Positions 37,001 through 45,058 of a DNA stretch of 64,000 nucleotides are shown piece after piece. This DNA comes from [Clostridium] fimetarium. Its GTDB lineage: Bacteria; Bacillota; Clostridia; Lachnospirales; Lachnospiraceae. The stretch's first letter is position 1. Every line of letters starts with the position of its first letter. The stretch is from contig NZ_FOJI01000001.1 in the NCBI RefSeq assembly GCF_900111235.1, forward strand, positions 124,001 to 188,000. The letters run 5' to 3'. Under the pieces are notes generated by a model that saw only the letters and a program-made list of their open reading frames with translations, did no database searches and was not told where the DNA came from. A program made the translations under genes and the position numbers.

Positions 37001-37564
37001 ATGGCTAAAATAAAACCGATAAAAGATATAGATTTTCAAAAAAACCTTAATGATTTGCTTGGTTCGGATATTTTAAAAGAAATTTGTAAAATCAAGTGTG
37101 AGAACACCGCAGAAGAGATACTAAATCAAATAGATGAGTATGGTAAAAACGAAAATATTGATGTTGAGGAATCAAATAATAAACAAAGTGGAAGAGTATG
37201 GATTTTAGTTGGCAGGGAAAATATAGATCTTGTGCCTATTTCACTGCAAGTTGGACAAAGTTTGGATATTTTGAAAGAGATTAAATTAGACGTCAAAGAA
37301 ATGTTTAGTGAAAACAATGAAAAAAGTTTATTTTATAGAGATTTAAAAGAAAAATATGGTTGTCTCGAATTTCATGAATTACTGATTGACCAATATTTAG
37401 AAAAATATGCTTGTGAAAATGTAAAGGAAGTTGTCTATGAGATGGCTAAGGAGTTTTATGCAGAAGCTCTAGTTGCATATAATACATATTCTAGAAATTG
37501 GGGATTTTACAATTCAGGTATGGATAAACGTGCATATTTTAGAATTTTACCGGACAATAAGTAG
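37001..37564 (+). CDS. Unknown soluble protein, cargo of the R-M locus
   Basis: I do not recognise this 187-residue protein. It is charged, with no membrane helix, and has a predicted helix-rich start (DFQKNLNDLLGSDILKEICKI), a short strand block (GRVWILVGRENIDLVPISL) and an aromatic end (YNTYSRNWGFYNSGMDKRAYFRI). AGTAAGGAGAAGA precedes the ATG. It lies between the hsdS gene and the first repeated hsdS tail, so it was probably inserted as a cassette. A defence or accessory role is a guess from location. Confidence 0.75.
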   Translation: MAKIKPIKDIDFQKNLNDLLGSDILKEICKIKCENTAEEILNQIDEYGKNENIDVEESNNKQSGRVWILVGRENIDLVPISLQVGQSLDILKEIKLDVKEMFSENNEKSLFYRDLKEKYGCLEFHELLIDQYLEKYACENVKEVVYEMAKEFYAEALVAYNTYSRNWGFYNSGMDKRAYFRILPDNK

Positions 37565-37612
37565 TATTAATTTGTGCCTTGATATAGAAAATGTATTAAG
37601 AATAACTGTTAG

Positions 37613-37729
37613 ATAAGCGTAGAGATAGAACGAAAATTTAAGCAGCCAGAAAAATTGAGAGCTGAAGAACAGAAGTCATTGGGTGAAACACAGTTGTTAT
37701 TTGACTCATTGATGAAGAAATATTTTTAG
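37613..37729 (+). pseudogene. hsdS: hsdS 3'-tail remnant, first echo
   Basis: An open stretch of 38 codons with no start ends RAEEQKSLGETQLLFDSLMKKYF and a TAG stop. It matches the end of the intact HsdS (VQKSLYETQILFDSLMQQYFK). It lies in the gap between two cargo genes and is not expressed as a gene on its own. It is a partial copy of the specificity gene end. Confidence 0.8.
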
Positions 37730-37797
37730 TAATAGCCATACAAATTAAAGGCTGGCATAAAGGAATCTATTAATAAATTATAAAGAAGGGATTATAT

Positions 37798-38664
37798 ATG
37801 AGTAAAATCATTTTAGATTATTCAGATTTCTATGAAGACAACTATGAGTTTGATAAGAATGGAAATAAGGAAAAGATGAATATTATTAGTATAAAAGAGC
37901 CTGATTCTAAAAAGCAGTTTTTTAGAAAAAGAGGATTTTGTCCATTTTGTAAGATACAAATTCCTGATGTATATACTAACATTTATTGCAGAACAATGGG
38001 AGTAGAAATGTGGAGTCATATTGATATCTGGGAATGTCCTGAATGTGGATGGTGGGAATTTTATAAACGTTTTAGTGAAGAAGAAGATTGGATAGACAAG
38101 GTCGTAATTAAGCGTTGGGATACAATTCGGCATGCAATAATTAAAAAATATGATGTTTCAGATAAGGACTTGCCAATAAAAGCACTTATGAAAGAACTTG
38201 AGAAAAGAAAAGATATTTTATATGATATTGACCCATACAAGCTTGAAGAGGTTGGTCAACATGTTTTTTCATCGTACTACAATTGTGAAGTTAAGCATGT
38301 AGGGAAAACTGGTGACGGGGGAGTAGATTTATTACTTGTTAAATCAGATGAGCCGATTTTAGTACAAGTAAAAAGAAGACAAAGCCCAGAACATGTTGAA
38401 CTTGTGTCTCCTATAAGAGAATTTGTTGGAGCTATGTATTTGAAGAATGCAAAGAAGGGGATTTTTTTATCTACAGCTAAAAGTTTTTCAAGAGGAGCCA
38501 AAGAGATTAGAAAACAGGTTATTACTGAACGTAAATTCAACTATTTCGAATTAGTAAATTTTGAAGAGTTTATCTCGATGATAGATGTAACAAAAACAGG
38601 AATAGAAAAACCATGGATGGGTTTAGTAAAAGAATTTGAAAGAGAAAAGCAAGGAAATACTTAG
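37798..38664 (+). CDS. Mrr-like restriction endonuclease with N-terminal zinc-finger-like region
   Basis: The 288-residue protein combines an N-terminal Cys-rich region (CPFCKIQIPDVYTNIYC ... WECPECGWWEF), a middle helical linker and a C-terminal Mrr-type PD-(D/E)xK nuclease. The nuclease shows GDGGVDLLLVKSDEP (catalytic Asp) and ILVQVKRRQS (QxK in place of ExK, as in Mrr). Mrr enzymes cut methylated or foreign DNA. It is set between two hsdS-tail remnants, so it is probably an inserted defence cassette. GAAGGGATTATAT gives the ribosome binding site. Confidence 0.88.
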   Translation: MSKIILDYSDFYEDNYEFDKNGNKEKMNIISIKEPDSKKQFFRKRGFCPFCKIQIPDVYTNIYCRTMGVEMWSHIDIWECPECGWWEFYKRFSEEEDWIDKVVIKRWDTIRHAIIKKYDVSDKDLPIKALMKELEKRKDILYDIDPYKLEEVGQHVFSSYYNCEVKHVGKTGDGGVDLLLVKSDEPILVQVKRRQSPEHVELVSPIREFVGAMYLKNAKKGIFLSTAKSFSRGAKEIRKQVITERKFNYFELVNFEEFISMIDVTKTGIEKPWMGLVKEFEREKQGNT

Positions 38665-38786
38665 GACTGCATCAAGAAACATTAACTATGAAGCAGAACT
38701 TGATGAAAATTTATCCGACGTTGGCAGTATATTAAAATTTATATATAAAGAATGTGGAAATAAATTACAGTACAATTATTTCATAC

Positions 38787-38867
38787 AAATTGAAAGTCGA
38801 AGTGCAGAAATACTTAGATGAAACATAGTTGTTGTTTGATTCTCAGATACAAAAATATTTCAAGTAA
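38787..38867 (+). pseudogene. hsdS: hsdS 3'-tail remnant, second echo
   Basis: In one frame the sequence reads KLKVEVQKYLDET, an in-frame TAG, then LLFDSQIQKYFK and TAA. This corresponds to LKVEVQKSLYETQILFDSL plus MQQYFK of the intact HsdS, with the stop in place of one residue. It lies between the Mrr-like gene and the next membrane gene. Confidence 0.8.
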
Positions 38868-38897
38868 TTAAATTTTATGTTTTATTGGGGGATGCAT

Positions 38898-39401
38898 ATG
38901 GATTATACATCAATATTAATTAATTTGATAATTGCAATCATAGTTGCTGTATTGACTTCAAATTTGTCTTTGAGAGGATTTTATAGACAGGAAATATGGT
39001 TGAGAAAAGAAACGAAGTACAGTCAAATAATTGATTCATTAAACAAAACACAACGTTATTATTGGCATTTAATAGATGAACATTCAGGATGTATAGAAAA
39101 TGAAAATGATGAAGAAAATGTAGAACGAGAATTAAGAGAAGAAGAATATATACTTGCTAAGCGTGAGTTGGAAATGTTGTCTTCATCACCCGTATTTATG
39201 TTGAATAACGAAGTTATTGACATTTTAGATGAATTAATGAAGTCATCAAGTACAAAATCTGAAGATGAAAGAAATGGAGATTGGGTTTCTTATTTTGATA
39301 GACCTGGATACGAGGCTAAAGAAGCAAAAATTAAAATTGCTGAAATTGCAAATAAGGATTTGGGAATTAAGGTTAAACGAAGAAAGAAAAAGTTATCTTA
39401 A
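38898..39401 (+). CDS. Membrane-anchored coiled-coil protein of unknown function, cargo
   Basis: From the ATG after GGGGGATGCAT the protein has 167 residues. It starts with one membrane helix (INLIIAIIVAVLTSNLSL), continues with a highly charged helical region (TKYSQIIDSLNKTQRYYWHL; ENDEENVERELREEEYI), and ends in a basic tail (KVKRRKKKLS). I do not recognise a family. It belongs to the cargo block between hsdS and hsdR. Confidence 0.7.
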   Translation: MDYTSILINLIIAIIVAVLTSNLSLRGFYRQEIWLRKETKYSQIIDSLNKTQRYYWHLIDEHSGCIENENDEENVERELREEEYILAKRELEMLSSSPVFMLNNEVIDILDELMKSSSTKSEDERNGDWVSYFDRPGYEAKEAKIKIAEIANKDLGIKVKRRKKKLS

Positions 39402-39709
39402 TAAATATATGAATCAGTATTTGAAAGATGACTGGCAAAGATATATAGTAGCAAGTAATGAATATCTATACAAAGTAGAAGTTGACGTATAGAATTATAA
39501 TTTGAATCAATATAAAAAATTTCAGAGTAATAAGATATAAAGGTTTTACATAGAGATAATTTGGAGTATGAATAAAGATAAACAAGTTCTATTTTTAAAA
39601 GATAGTCAAAACTTTAAAAAGTATATATAATAGAGAATTTCCTACCATGAGAAATCTTGGAAATTAATATAGTTATCAAGAATAAAAGTGTAATATTAGG
39701 GGGAGATAT
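39402..39709 (+). other. Spacer before hsdR, no gene
   Basis: The 308 bp contain a 27-codon open stretch (39411-39492, MNQYLKDDWQRYIV...) that I do not trust as a gene, and an inverted repeat AATTTCC/GGAAATT near 39637-39667. Nothing else is clear. Confidence 0.5.
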
Positions 39710-42700
39710 ATGTCAAACTTCGAATTCTTAACATCAAAAACTGAATATGAACTTTTTGCAGCAGCCTGTGTTGAGGCGGAGAAGGTCTTGACTTCATCTC
39801 CTGCCATGAGTGCTGTTGGAGCAAGAAAAGCACTAGAGCTTGCAGTAAAATGGGTATATTCTGCCGATACAACGATTTCAATGCCTTATAAAGATAATTT
39901 GCAATCATTGATTCACGAACCAAGTTTTCGTTTTGCCCTGGATGGCAAAACGTGGGGCAAGATGCCATTTATCATTAAGCTAGGCAATCTGTCAGTACAT
40001 ACAGAGAAAAAAGTATCAAAAAGTGATGCAGTATTGGCATTACAGGGATTATTTGAATTTATTGAGTGGATCGATTATTGTTATGGAAGTGAGTATCAAG
40101 AAAGAAATTTTGATGAAAAATTAATTCCATCAGAAAAAGTCATAGTTGATGTGGCAAAAATTAAAGAGCAGGAAAGTTTACTTTCGGAAAAAGAAAGTGA
40201 AATAAAAACACTTAGAGCAAAGATAGAGGCACTTTCTGCTACATTTACAGCGGGAAAAGATCAGCACAAAGAGGAAAGAACATTTACTGCAAAAGATTTG
40301 TCAGAGTTCAAGACACGGAAGAAATATATAGATGTAGATTTGAAATTACTTGGATGGGATTTTGACGATGATGTGAAAGAAGAATTTGAAGTTAAGAATA
40401 TGGATGGGAAACTAGGTCAGATGGGATATGCTGACTATGTTTTGTTTGGTAAAGATGGTTTGCCACTTGCAATTATTGAAGCAAAGCGGACAAGTAAGGA
40501 TGCCAACATTGGAAGACAGCAGGCATTACTTTATGCAAAAGCACTGGAAGAGCGATATGGTCGTAGACCGATGATGTTTACTACCAATGGTTTTGAAACC
40601 TATTTTTGGGATGATGAAAGTTATCCTCAAAGAAAAGTAAGCAGTATTTTTTCAAAAATTGATTTGCAAAAATTGATGAATCGCAGGGAGGAACGAAAAG
40701 ATTTAACTACGATTCACATTGATGATAAAATAACTGATCGCTATTACCAGAAAGAAGCAATCCGCGCTGTGTGTGATAATGTACTGCAGGGGCACCGTAA
40801 GAATCTTCTGGTCATGGCAACTGGATCTGGAAAGACAAGAACGGCGTCTAGTCTTACAGACGTATTATCCAGAGGTGGATATGTGACAAATGTTTTGTTC
40901 TTGGCAGATAGAACAGCACTTGTAAAACAGGCAAAAGATGATTTTAAAAATTATCTTCCGGACATGAGCCTTTGCAATCTCTTATCCAATAAAGATGATA
41001 AAAATGCCAGAATTATTTTTTCGACATATCCAACTATATTAAATGCTATTGATTCTGAAAAGACAGAGGATGGACAGCGCTTATTTACATCTTCACATTT
41101 TGATCTCATAATCGTAGATGAAGCGCATAGAAGTATTTTCAAGAAATATCGTACAATATTCGAATATTTTGATGCCATTGTAGTAGGGCTGACTGCCACA
41201 CCAAAGACAGATGTGGATCGCAATACCTATGACTTTTTTGAAATGGAACATGGGGTGCCAACCTATGCCTATGATTATGAAACGGCAGTCTATCATGACC
41301 ACGTACTTGTGCCTTATTTTAATATTGAGACATCTACAAAATTCCTGGAAGAAGGAATTGTATATGATGATCTGGAAGAAAAAGACAAAGAACGTTACGA
41401 AGATGATTTTGGGGATGACGAGGGAAATATACCAGAGTGTGTGCCATCACCTACTCTTAATAAATTTGTTTTTAATGAAAAGACTGTAGATCTTGTATTA
41501 CAGGACTTAATGGAAAATGGAATTAAAGTAGAAGGCGGAGATCGAATAGGGAAGACGATTATCTTTGCCCAAAACAAAACACATGCCGAATTTATTTTAC
41601 AACGGTTTAACAAACTCTATCCAAAACTAAAAGGGGAATTCGCAAAACGGATTACCTGTGAAGATACTTATGCACAGTCTGTTATTGATGAATTCAAGGT
41701 AGCTAATAAAGCACCATATATCACAGTGTCTGTAGATATGATGGATACCGGTATCGATGTTCCGGAAGTGGTCAATCTTCTGTTTTTCAAGAAAGTGCGC
41801 TCAAAAACAAAGTTTTGGCAGATGATTGGACGTGGGACCAGACTTTGCAAAGATCTGACTTTTGTAGACAGGCAAGATGGAGAATATACGGATAAAAAAA
41901 GATTCTATATCTTCGATTATTGCGGAAACTTTGAATATTTCCGTACCAATAAAGAAGGAATTGAAGGAAAAGATACCGAAAGTCTTAGTGAAAAGATATT
42001 TAGTAAGAGAGTACGAGTTATTCAAAATCTGCAGACATCCGATTACCTAGGGGTGGAATATCAAAACTGGAGAACTGAGCTCGTTGACATCGCATTACAG
42101 CAGATACAGAGTCTGAATAAAGAACTGACAGCAGTACATATGCAACTACGTCATATAGAGAAATTTGATAAAGGAGAAGCATTTACCTGTATATCAGAGC
42201 AGGATTCCCATGATTTATCAAGGCATATAGCACCATTAGTAACCATGGAAGATAAGGATGAATATGCAAAAAGATTTGATAACTTGATGTATGGATTGAT
42301 TATATCCCAGCTGGAAATACTGCCAGGTTTTAAAAAGGCAAAAAATCAAGTATGCACATTAATGGGAGCCTTGGAACAAAAAGCAATTATTCCAAAAATT
42401 AAGGAAAAGCTTCCGCTGATTCAAACGGTTACCACGGATGAATTTTGGGCGGCAAATGATATTATGTTGTTTGAAAATATTCGAGTGGAGCTAAGAGATT
42501 TGATCAAGCTTACAGTGGATGAAGGAAGCGGAAAACAGCCGATTATGACCAGTCTTGCAGATCCGATTCTGACTAGAAAAGAAGGCGATATCTTAGATGC
42601 TGCTTACGATTTTGAAGATTATCGATTAAAGGTAAATCGTTATATTGAGCAACATAAGGATCATATTGCAATCTGGAAACTTCGTAATAATGTGAAGCTG

Positions 42701-43072
42701 GAAGCAGGAGATTACGAGACATTGGCAAGTATATTCACAAAGGAATTGGGGAATGAAGAAGATTATAAGAGAGAATTTGGAGATACGCCATTTGGCTTAC
42801 TTATTCGTAAAATTGCAAAACTAGAACATGAAGCGGCAATGAAAGCATTTTCATTATTTATTGATGATGAGTCCTTGAATCAGCAACAGATTGTATTCGT
42901 GAAGAAAATTGTTGATTATGTGGAACAGAATGGATATATTGAGAATGTTACTGAATTGATGAAACCACCGTTTGATAAGCCGATGAGCTTTGTGAAGCTG
43001 TTTGATAGTAAGAGACAGTCTGAGATTGTGAAACTGGTGAATGAGATTAGGAAAAATGCATTAGTGGGATAA
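39710..43072 (+). CDS. hsdR: Type I restriction endonuclease R subunit with N-terminal DUF4145-like domain
   Basis: HsdR is the translocase and nuclease of the type I complex. In the 1120-residue protein, residues 1-130 resemble a DUF4145/HEPN-like helical domain (AVGARKALELAVKWVYSAD). A coiled coil follows (KIKEQESLLSEKESEIKTLRAK). The nuclease domain has GYADYVLFGKDGLPLAIIEAKR in two blocks (PD-(D/E)xK), then the helicase with Walker A (MATGSGKTRTAS), DEAH box (IVDEAHRSIF), VGLTATP, and motif VI (QMIGRGTRLC). The C-terminal helical domain contacts HsdM. GGGGGAGATAT precedes the ATG. The gene is intact. Confidence 0.95.
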   Translation: MSNFEFLTSKTEYELFAAACVEAEKVLTSSPAMSAVGARKALELAVKWVYSADTTISMPYKDNLQSLIHEPSFRFALDGKTWGKMPFIIKLGNLSVHTEKKVSKSDAVLALQGLFEFIEWIDYCYGSEYQERNFDEKLIPSEKVIVDVAKIKEQESLLSEKESEIKTLRAKIEALSATFTAGKDQHKEERTFTAKDLSEFKTRKKYIDVDLKLLGWDFDDDVKEEFEVKNMDGKLGQMGYADYVLFGKDGLPLAIIEAKRTSKDANIGRQQALLYAKALEERYGRRPMMFTTNGFETYFWDDESYPQRKVSSIFSKIDLQKLMNRREERKDLTTIHIDDKITDRYYQKEAIRAVCDNVLQGHRKNLLVMATGSGKTRTASSLTDVLSRGGYVTNVLFLADRTALVKQAKDDFKNYLPDMSLCNLLSNKDDKNARIIFSTYPTILNAIDSEKTEDGQRLFTSSHFDLIIVDEAHRSIFKKYRTIFEYFDAIVVGLTATPKTDVDRNTYDFFEMEHGVPTYAYDYETAVYHDHVLVPYFNIETSTKFLEEGIVYDDLEEKDKERYEDDFGDDEGNIPECVPSPTLNKFVFNEKTVDLVLQDLMENGIKVEGGDRIGKTIIFAQNKTHAEFILQRFNKLYPKLKGEFAKRITCEDTYAQSVIDEFKVANKAPYITVSVDMMDTGIDVPEVVNLLFFKKVRSKTKFWQMIGRGTRLCKDLTFVDRQDGEYTDKKRFYIFDYCGNFEYFRTNKEGIEGKDTESLSEKIFSKRVRVIQNLQTSDYLGVEYQNWRTELVDIALQQIQSLNKELTAVHMQLRHIEKFDKGEAFTCISEQDSHDLSRHIAPLVTMEDKDEYAKRFDNLMYGLIISQLEILPGFKKAKNQVCTLMGALEQKAIIPKIKEKLPLIQTVTTDEFWAANDIMLFENIRVELRDLIKLTVDEGSGKQPIMTSLADPILTRKEGDILDAAYDFEDYRLKVNRYIEQHKDHIAIWKLRNNVKLEAGDYETLASIFTKELGNEEDYKREFGDTPFGLLIRKIAKLEHEAAMKAFSLFIDDESLNQQQIVFVKKIVDYVEQNGYIENVTELMKPPFDKPMSFVKLFDSKRQSEIVKLVNEIRKNALVG

Positions 43073-43087
43073 ACGGGGAGGAATTCA

Positions 43088-44053
43088 ATGGAAATAAAGG
43101 ATAGACCTATTCTTGATTTAGATGGTCAAATTGAACATTTAAAAGATAAGGGCATTAAATTTGAAATTATGAAAGCTGATGAAGCAAAAAATTATCTCAA
43201 GGAAAATAATAATTACTTTAAATTGAGAGCTTATAGAAAAAATTTCAGTAAGCATCCAGATGGCGTTAATAAAGATAAGTATATCGATCTTGATTTTGCA
43301 ATGCTAAAAGATTTGGCTATTATTGATATGGAGATTAGGTATGTTTTGGTACATTTAGCCTTGAATATTGAACATTATGCAAAGGTAAAGCTTTTGCGAA
43401 TTGTTGAGGAGAAGGCGGTAGATGCATATAAATTAGTGGAATCCTATTTTGAGCATTTAAAAAGTATGGAAACGGAAAAATATAATCCTTATCAGGCCAT
43501 GCTGTCTGAATTAAATCGTAATAGAGATAATCCCTATTGTGGGGGGCTGATAGAAACATATGAGGCACGTTATCCTATATGGGTATTTTTGGAATTGATA
43601 CCTTTTGGAGAGTTCATTCATTTTTATAAATTCTGTGCAGATGTATATAATAGTAAGGATATGAAGGACGATTTTTATTTGCTGATGGCAATTAAATCTA
43701 TTAGAAATGCTTCTGCCCATAGTAATTGTATCATTAATGAATTGGGTAAAACAGATCCACGGTATTGTAAAGGTGAAGTTAACAATAGAATCATAAAAAT
43801 ACTTGGAGATAATGGAATTACAAAATCCATAAGAGATACAAAGCTTTGCAATGAACGAATTAAGCAAATTATCACCGTTTTTTATATGCACAATAAGATA
43901 GTTTCAAGTGAAGGGGTTAGGCGGCATAGCAAGGACAAGATGTTAAGGTTAATGGAACGTCTATTTAGAAATATTACATATTATGATTCTAATGAGAAGA
44001 TAAAAACGAATTTTATATTTTTGAGAAAATGTGTTGACATTTTCTTTGATTAA
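43088..44053 (+). CDS. Abi_2 (AbiD/AbiF-like) phage abortive infection protein
   Basis: The 321-residue protein shows the Abi_2 family pattern: YFKLRAYRKNFSKHP near the N-terminus, LDFAMLKDLAIIDMEIRYVLVHLALNIEHYAKV in blocks, YPIWVFLELIPFGEFIHFYKF, and a HEPN-like RxxxxxH motif (IKSIRNASAHSNCI). HEPN proteins of this kind are often RNases that stop phage growth by damaging host RNA. It begins 15 bp after hsdR with GGGGAGGAATTCA as ribosome binding site, so it is co-transcribed with hsdR. A terminator follows. Confidence 0.9.
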   Translation: MEIKDRPILDLDGQIEHLKDKGIKFEIMKADEAKNYLKENNNYFKLRAYRKNFSKHPDGVNKDKYIDLDFAMLKDLAIIDMEIRYVLVHLALNIEHYAKVKLLRIVEEKAVDAYKLVESYFEHLKSMETEKYNPYQAMLSELNRNRDNPYCGGLIETYEARYPIWVFLELIPFGEFIHFYKFCADVYNSKDMKDDFYLLMAIKSIRNASAHSNCIINELGKTDPRYCKGEVNNRIIKILGDNGITKSIRDTKLCNERIKQIITVFYMHNKIVSSEGVRRHSKDKMLRLMERLFRNITYYDSNEKIKTNFIFLRKCVDIFFD

Positions 44054-44096
44054 GATTACAATAATATCACATTGAAAAGGTCTAGTTGCCTTTGCG

Positions 44097-44134
44097 GAGC
44101 GGAATTGTTATTTACGATTCTGCTCTATTTTTTT
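44097..44134 (+). terminator. Terminator after the Abi_2 gene
   Basis: GAGCGGAATTG pairs with CGATTCTGCTC (11 bp with two G-T pairs) around TTATTTA, followed by TATTTTTTT. Confidence 0.9.
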
Positions 44135-44274
44135 GCTGAAATTTATAGATAACACAGATGCAATTTGTAGTATAAAAAGAAATATATGGTTGCTTTATAT
44201 TGTTAATCAGAAAAATATACATTTTAAAACAATTTTTGATAAAATAATGACTTATTTAGTATATTATGGTAATA

Positions 44275-44458
44275 TATTTTATAGAGAGTATTTCTGATTC
44301 TGGGGAGAATAAATAAGTAATTGTATTACTTTTAGGGGACTGTTTTAAAAACATAATTGACAAGAGTTTGGGACTAAATTAATTGTGTTGTGAATAAAAA
44401 AGTTTAAGTAATATATATAAAATTTATTCCAGTCAAGAATATTCTTGACTATTTTTTT
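44275..44458 (+). ncRNA. Candidate structured RNA upstream of the RT gene
   Basis: The region has no open reading frame but has its own possible promoter (TTGATA, 18 bp, TATATT; 44236-44265) and ends in a perfect terminator (AGTCAAGAAT/ATTCTTGACT, 44431-44450, then ATTTTTTT). Inside are the hairpin AAGTAAT-TGT-ATTACTT and an 8-bp stem ACATAATT/AATTGTGT around a 23-nt loop. The predicted transcript is about 180 nt. Several defence reverse transcriptases use an adjacent non-coding RNA, so this is a candidate template or partner. The link is inference; the RT gene starts 600 bp downstream. Confidence 0.35.
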
Positions 44459-44699
44459 ACAAAAAAATAATTGAATTGAATAATAATTTATATAAATAGA
44501 AAAAAATTGAAAATACCAGAGAAGATAGAAGATAAAATGCATGAAAATAATTTGTTTGAATATTGAATGAGAACCAAATGGGGAATTTGTAATCCAAGAT
44601 GTTATTTGCATGGCGGTCTGTTGAACATAAATTAAGGCACTTCTTAAGAATATTATAAAACGTTGGGAGAATGTGACTATTTTGCTCATTCATAAGATT

Positions 44700-45046
44700 C
44701 GTGAATTTATTACCAACTACAATATATGATGCGTTATGCGAAATCGTAGAATCCGAACAAGCTAGGGTATAAGTAATCGAACAAGTTGGTCATTTGATCC
44801 AAGACAATATGTTAGCGGTGAGGATTTTGATATATTAGGAAAAAGCTTGCGATTGAAAGTTATCCAGGAGAAGAAGGAATTAGTAACAACGGATGGCTCT
44901 TCATTTTCTTACTGTAAGAAATGTGAATGTCAATGAATTTTAGAGCTAGGTGCTGATGTATTTCGAGCGTATATGGATCAGTTTTATCCGAATTGGCAAG
45001 TAGTGAAGAGGCAGTTAAATGAACAGATGTTGGATTGGATGGAATA
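44700..45046 (+). pseudogene. Decayed coding sequence before the RT gene
   Basis: Between the terminator at 44458 and the RT gene, protein-like stretches can be read only with stops and frame changes. They are VNLLPTTIYDALCEIVESEQARV in two pieces, FDPRQYVSGEDFDILGKSLR with the Cys pair of YCKKCECQ, and LGADVFRAYMDQFYPNW ending QMLDWME. I cannot name the family. It looks like the broken remains of an older gene rather than spacer. Confidence 0.4.
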
Positions 45047-45058
45047 GAGGATGCTAAA

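Noticed and set aside
38636-38821. A 61-codon plus-strand frame after the Mrr-like gene
   Set aside because: It overlaps the Mrr-like gene end and runs through the hsdS-tail remnant in the wrong frame; the remnant explains the region better.
35734-38867. Phase-variable hsdS inversion system
   Set aside because: The hsdS tail copies are in direct orientation, no complete second hsdS or recognition domain is present, and no invertase lies nearby. Duplication with cargo fits better.
43335-43891. Minus-strand open frames within the Abi_2 gene
   Set aside because: They lie wholly inside a well-supported plus-strand gene and show no family pattern or ribosome binding site.
44345-44693. Minus-strand open frames of 78 and 114 codons upstream of the RT gene
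   Set aside because: They arise in very AT-rich DNA with Phe/Ile/Tyr-rich translations, overlap a terminator palindrome and have no ribosome binding site.
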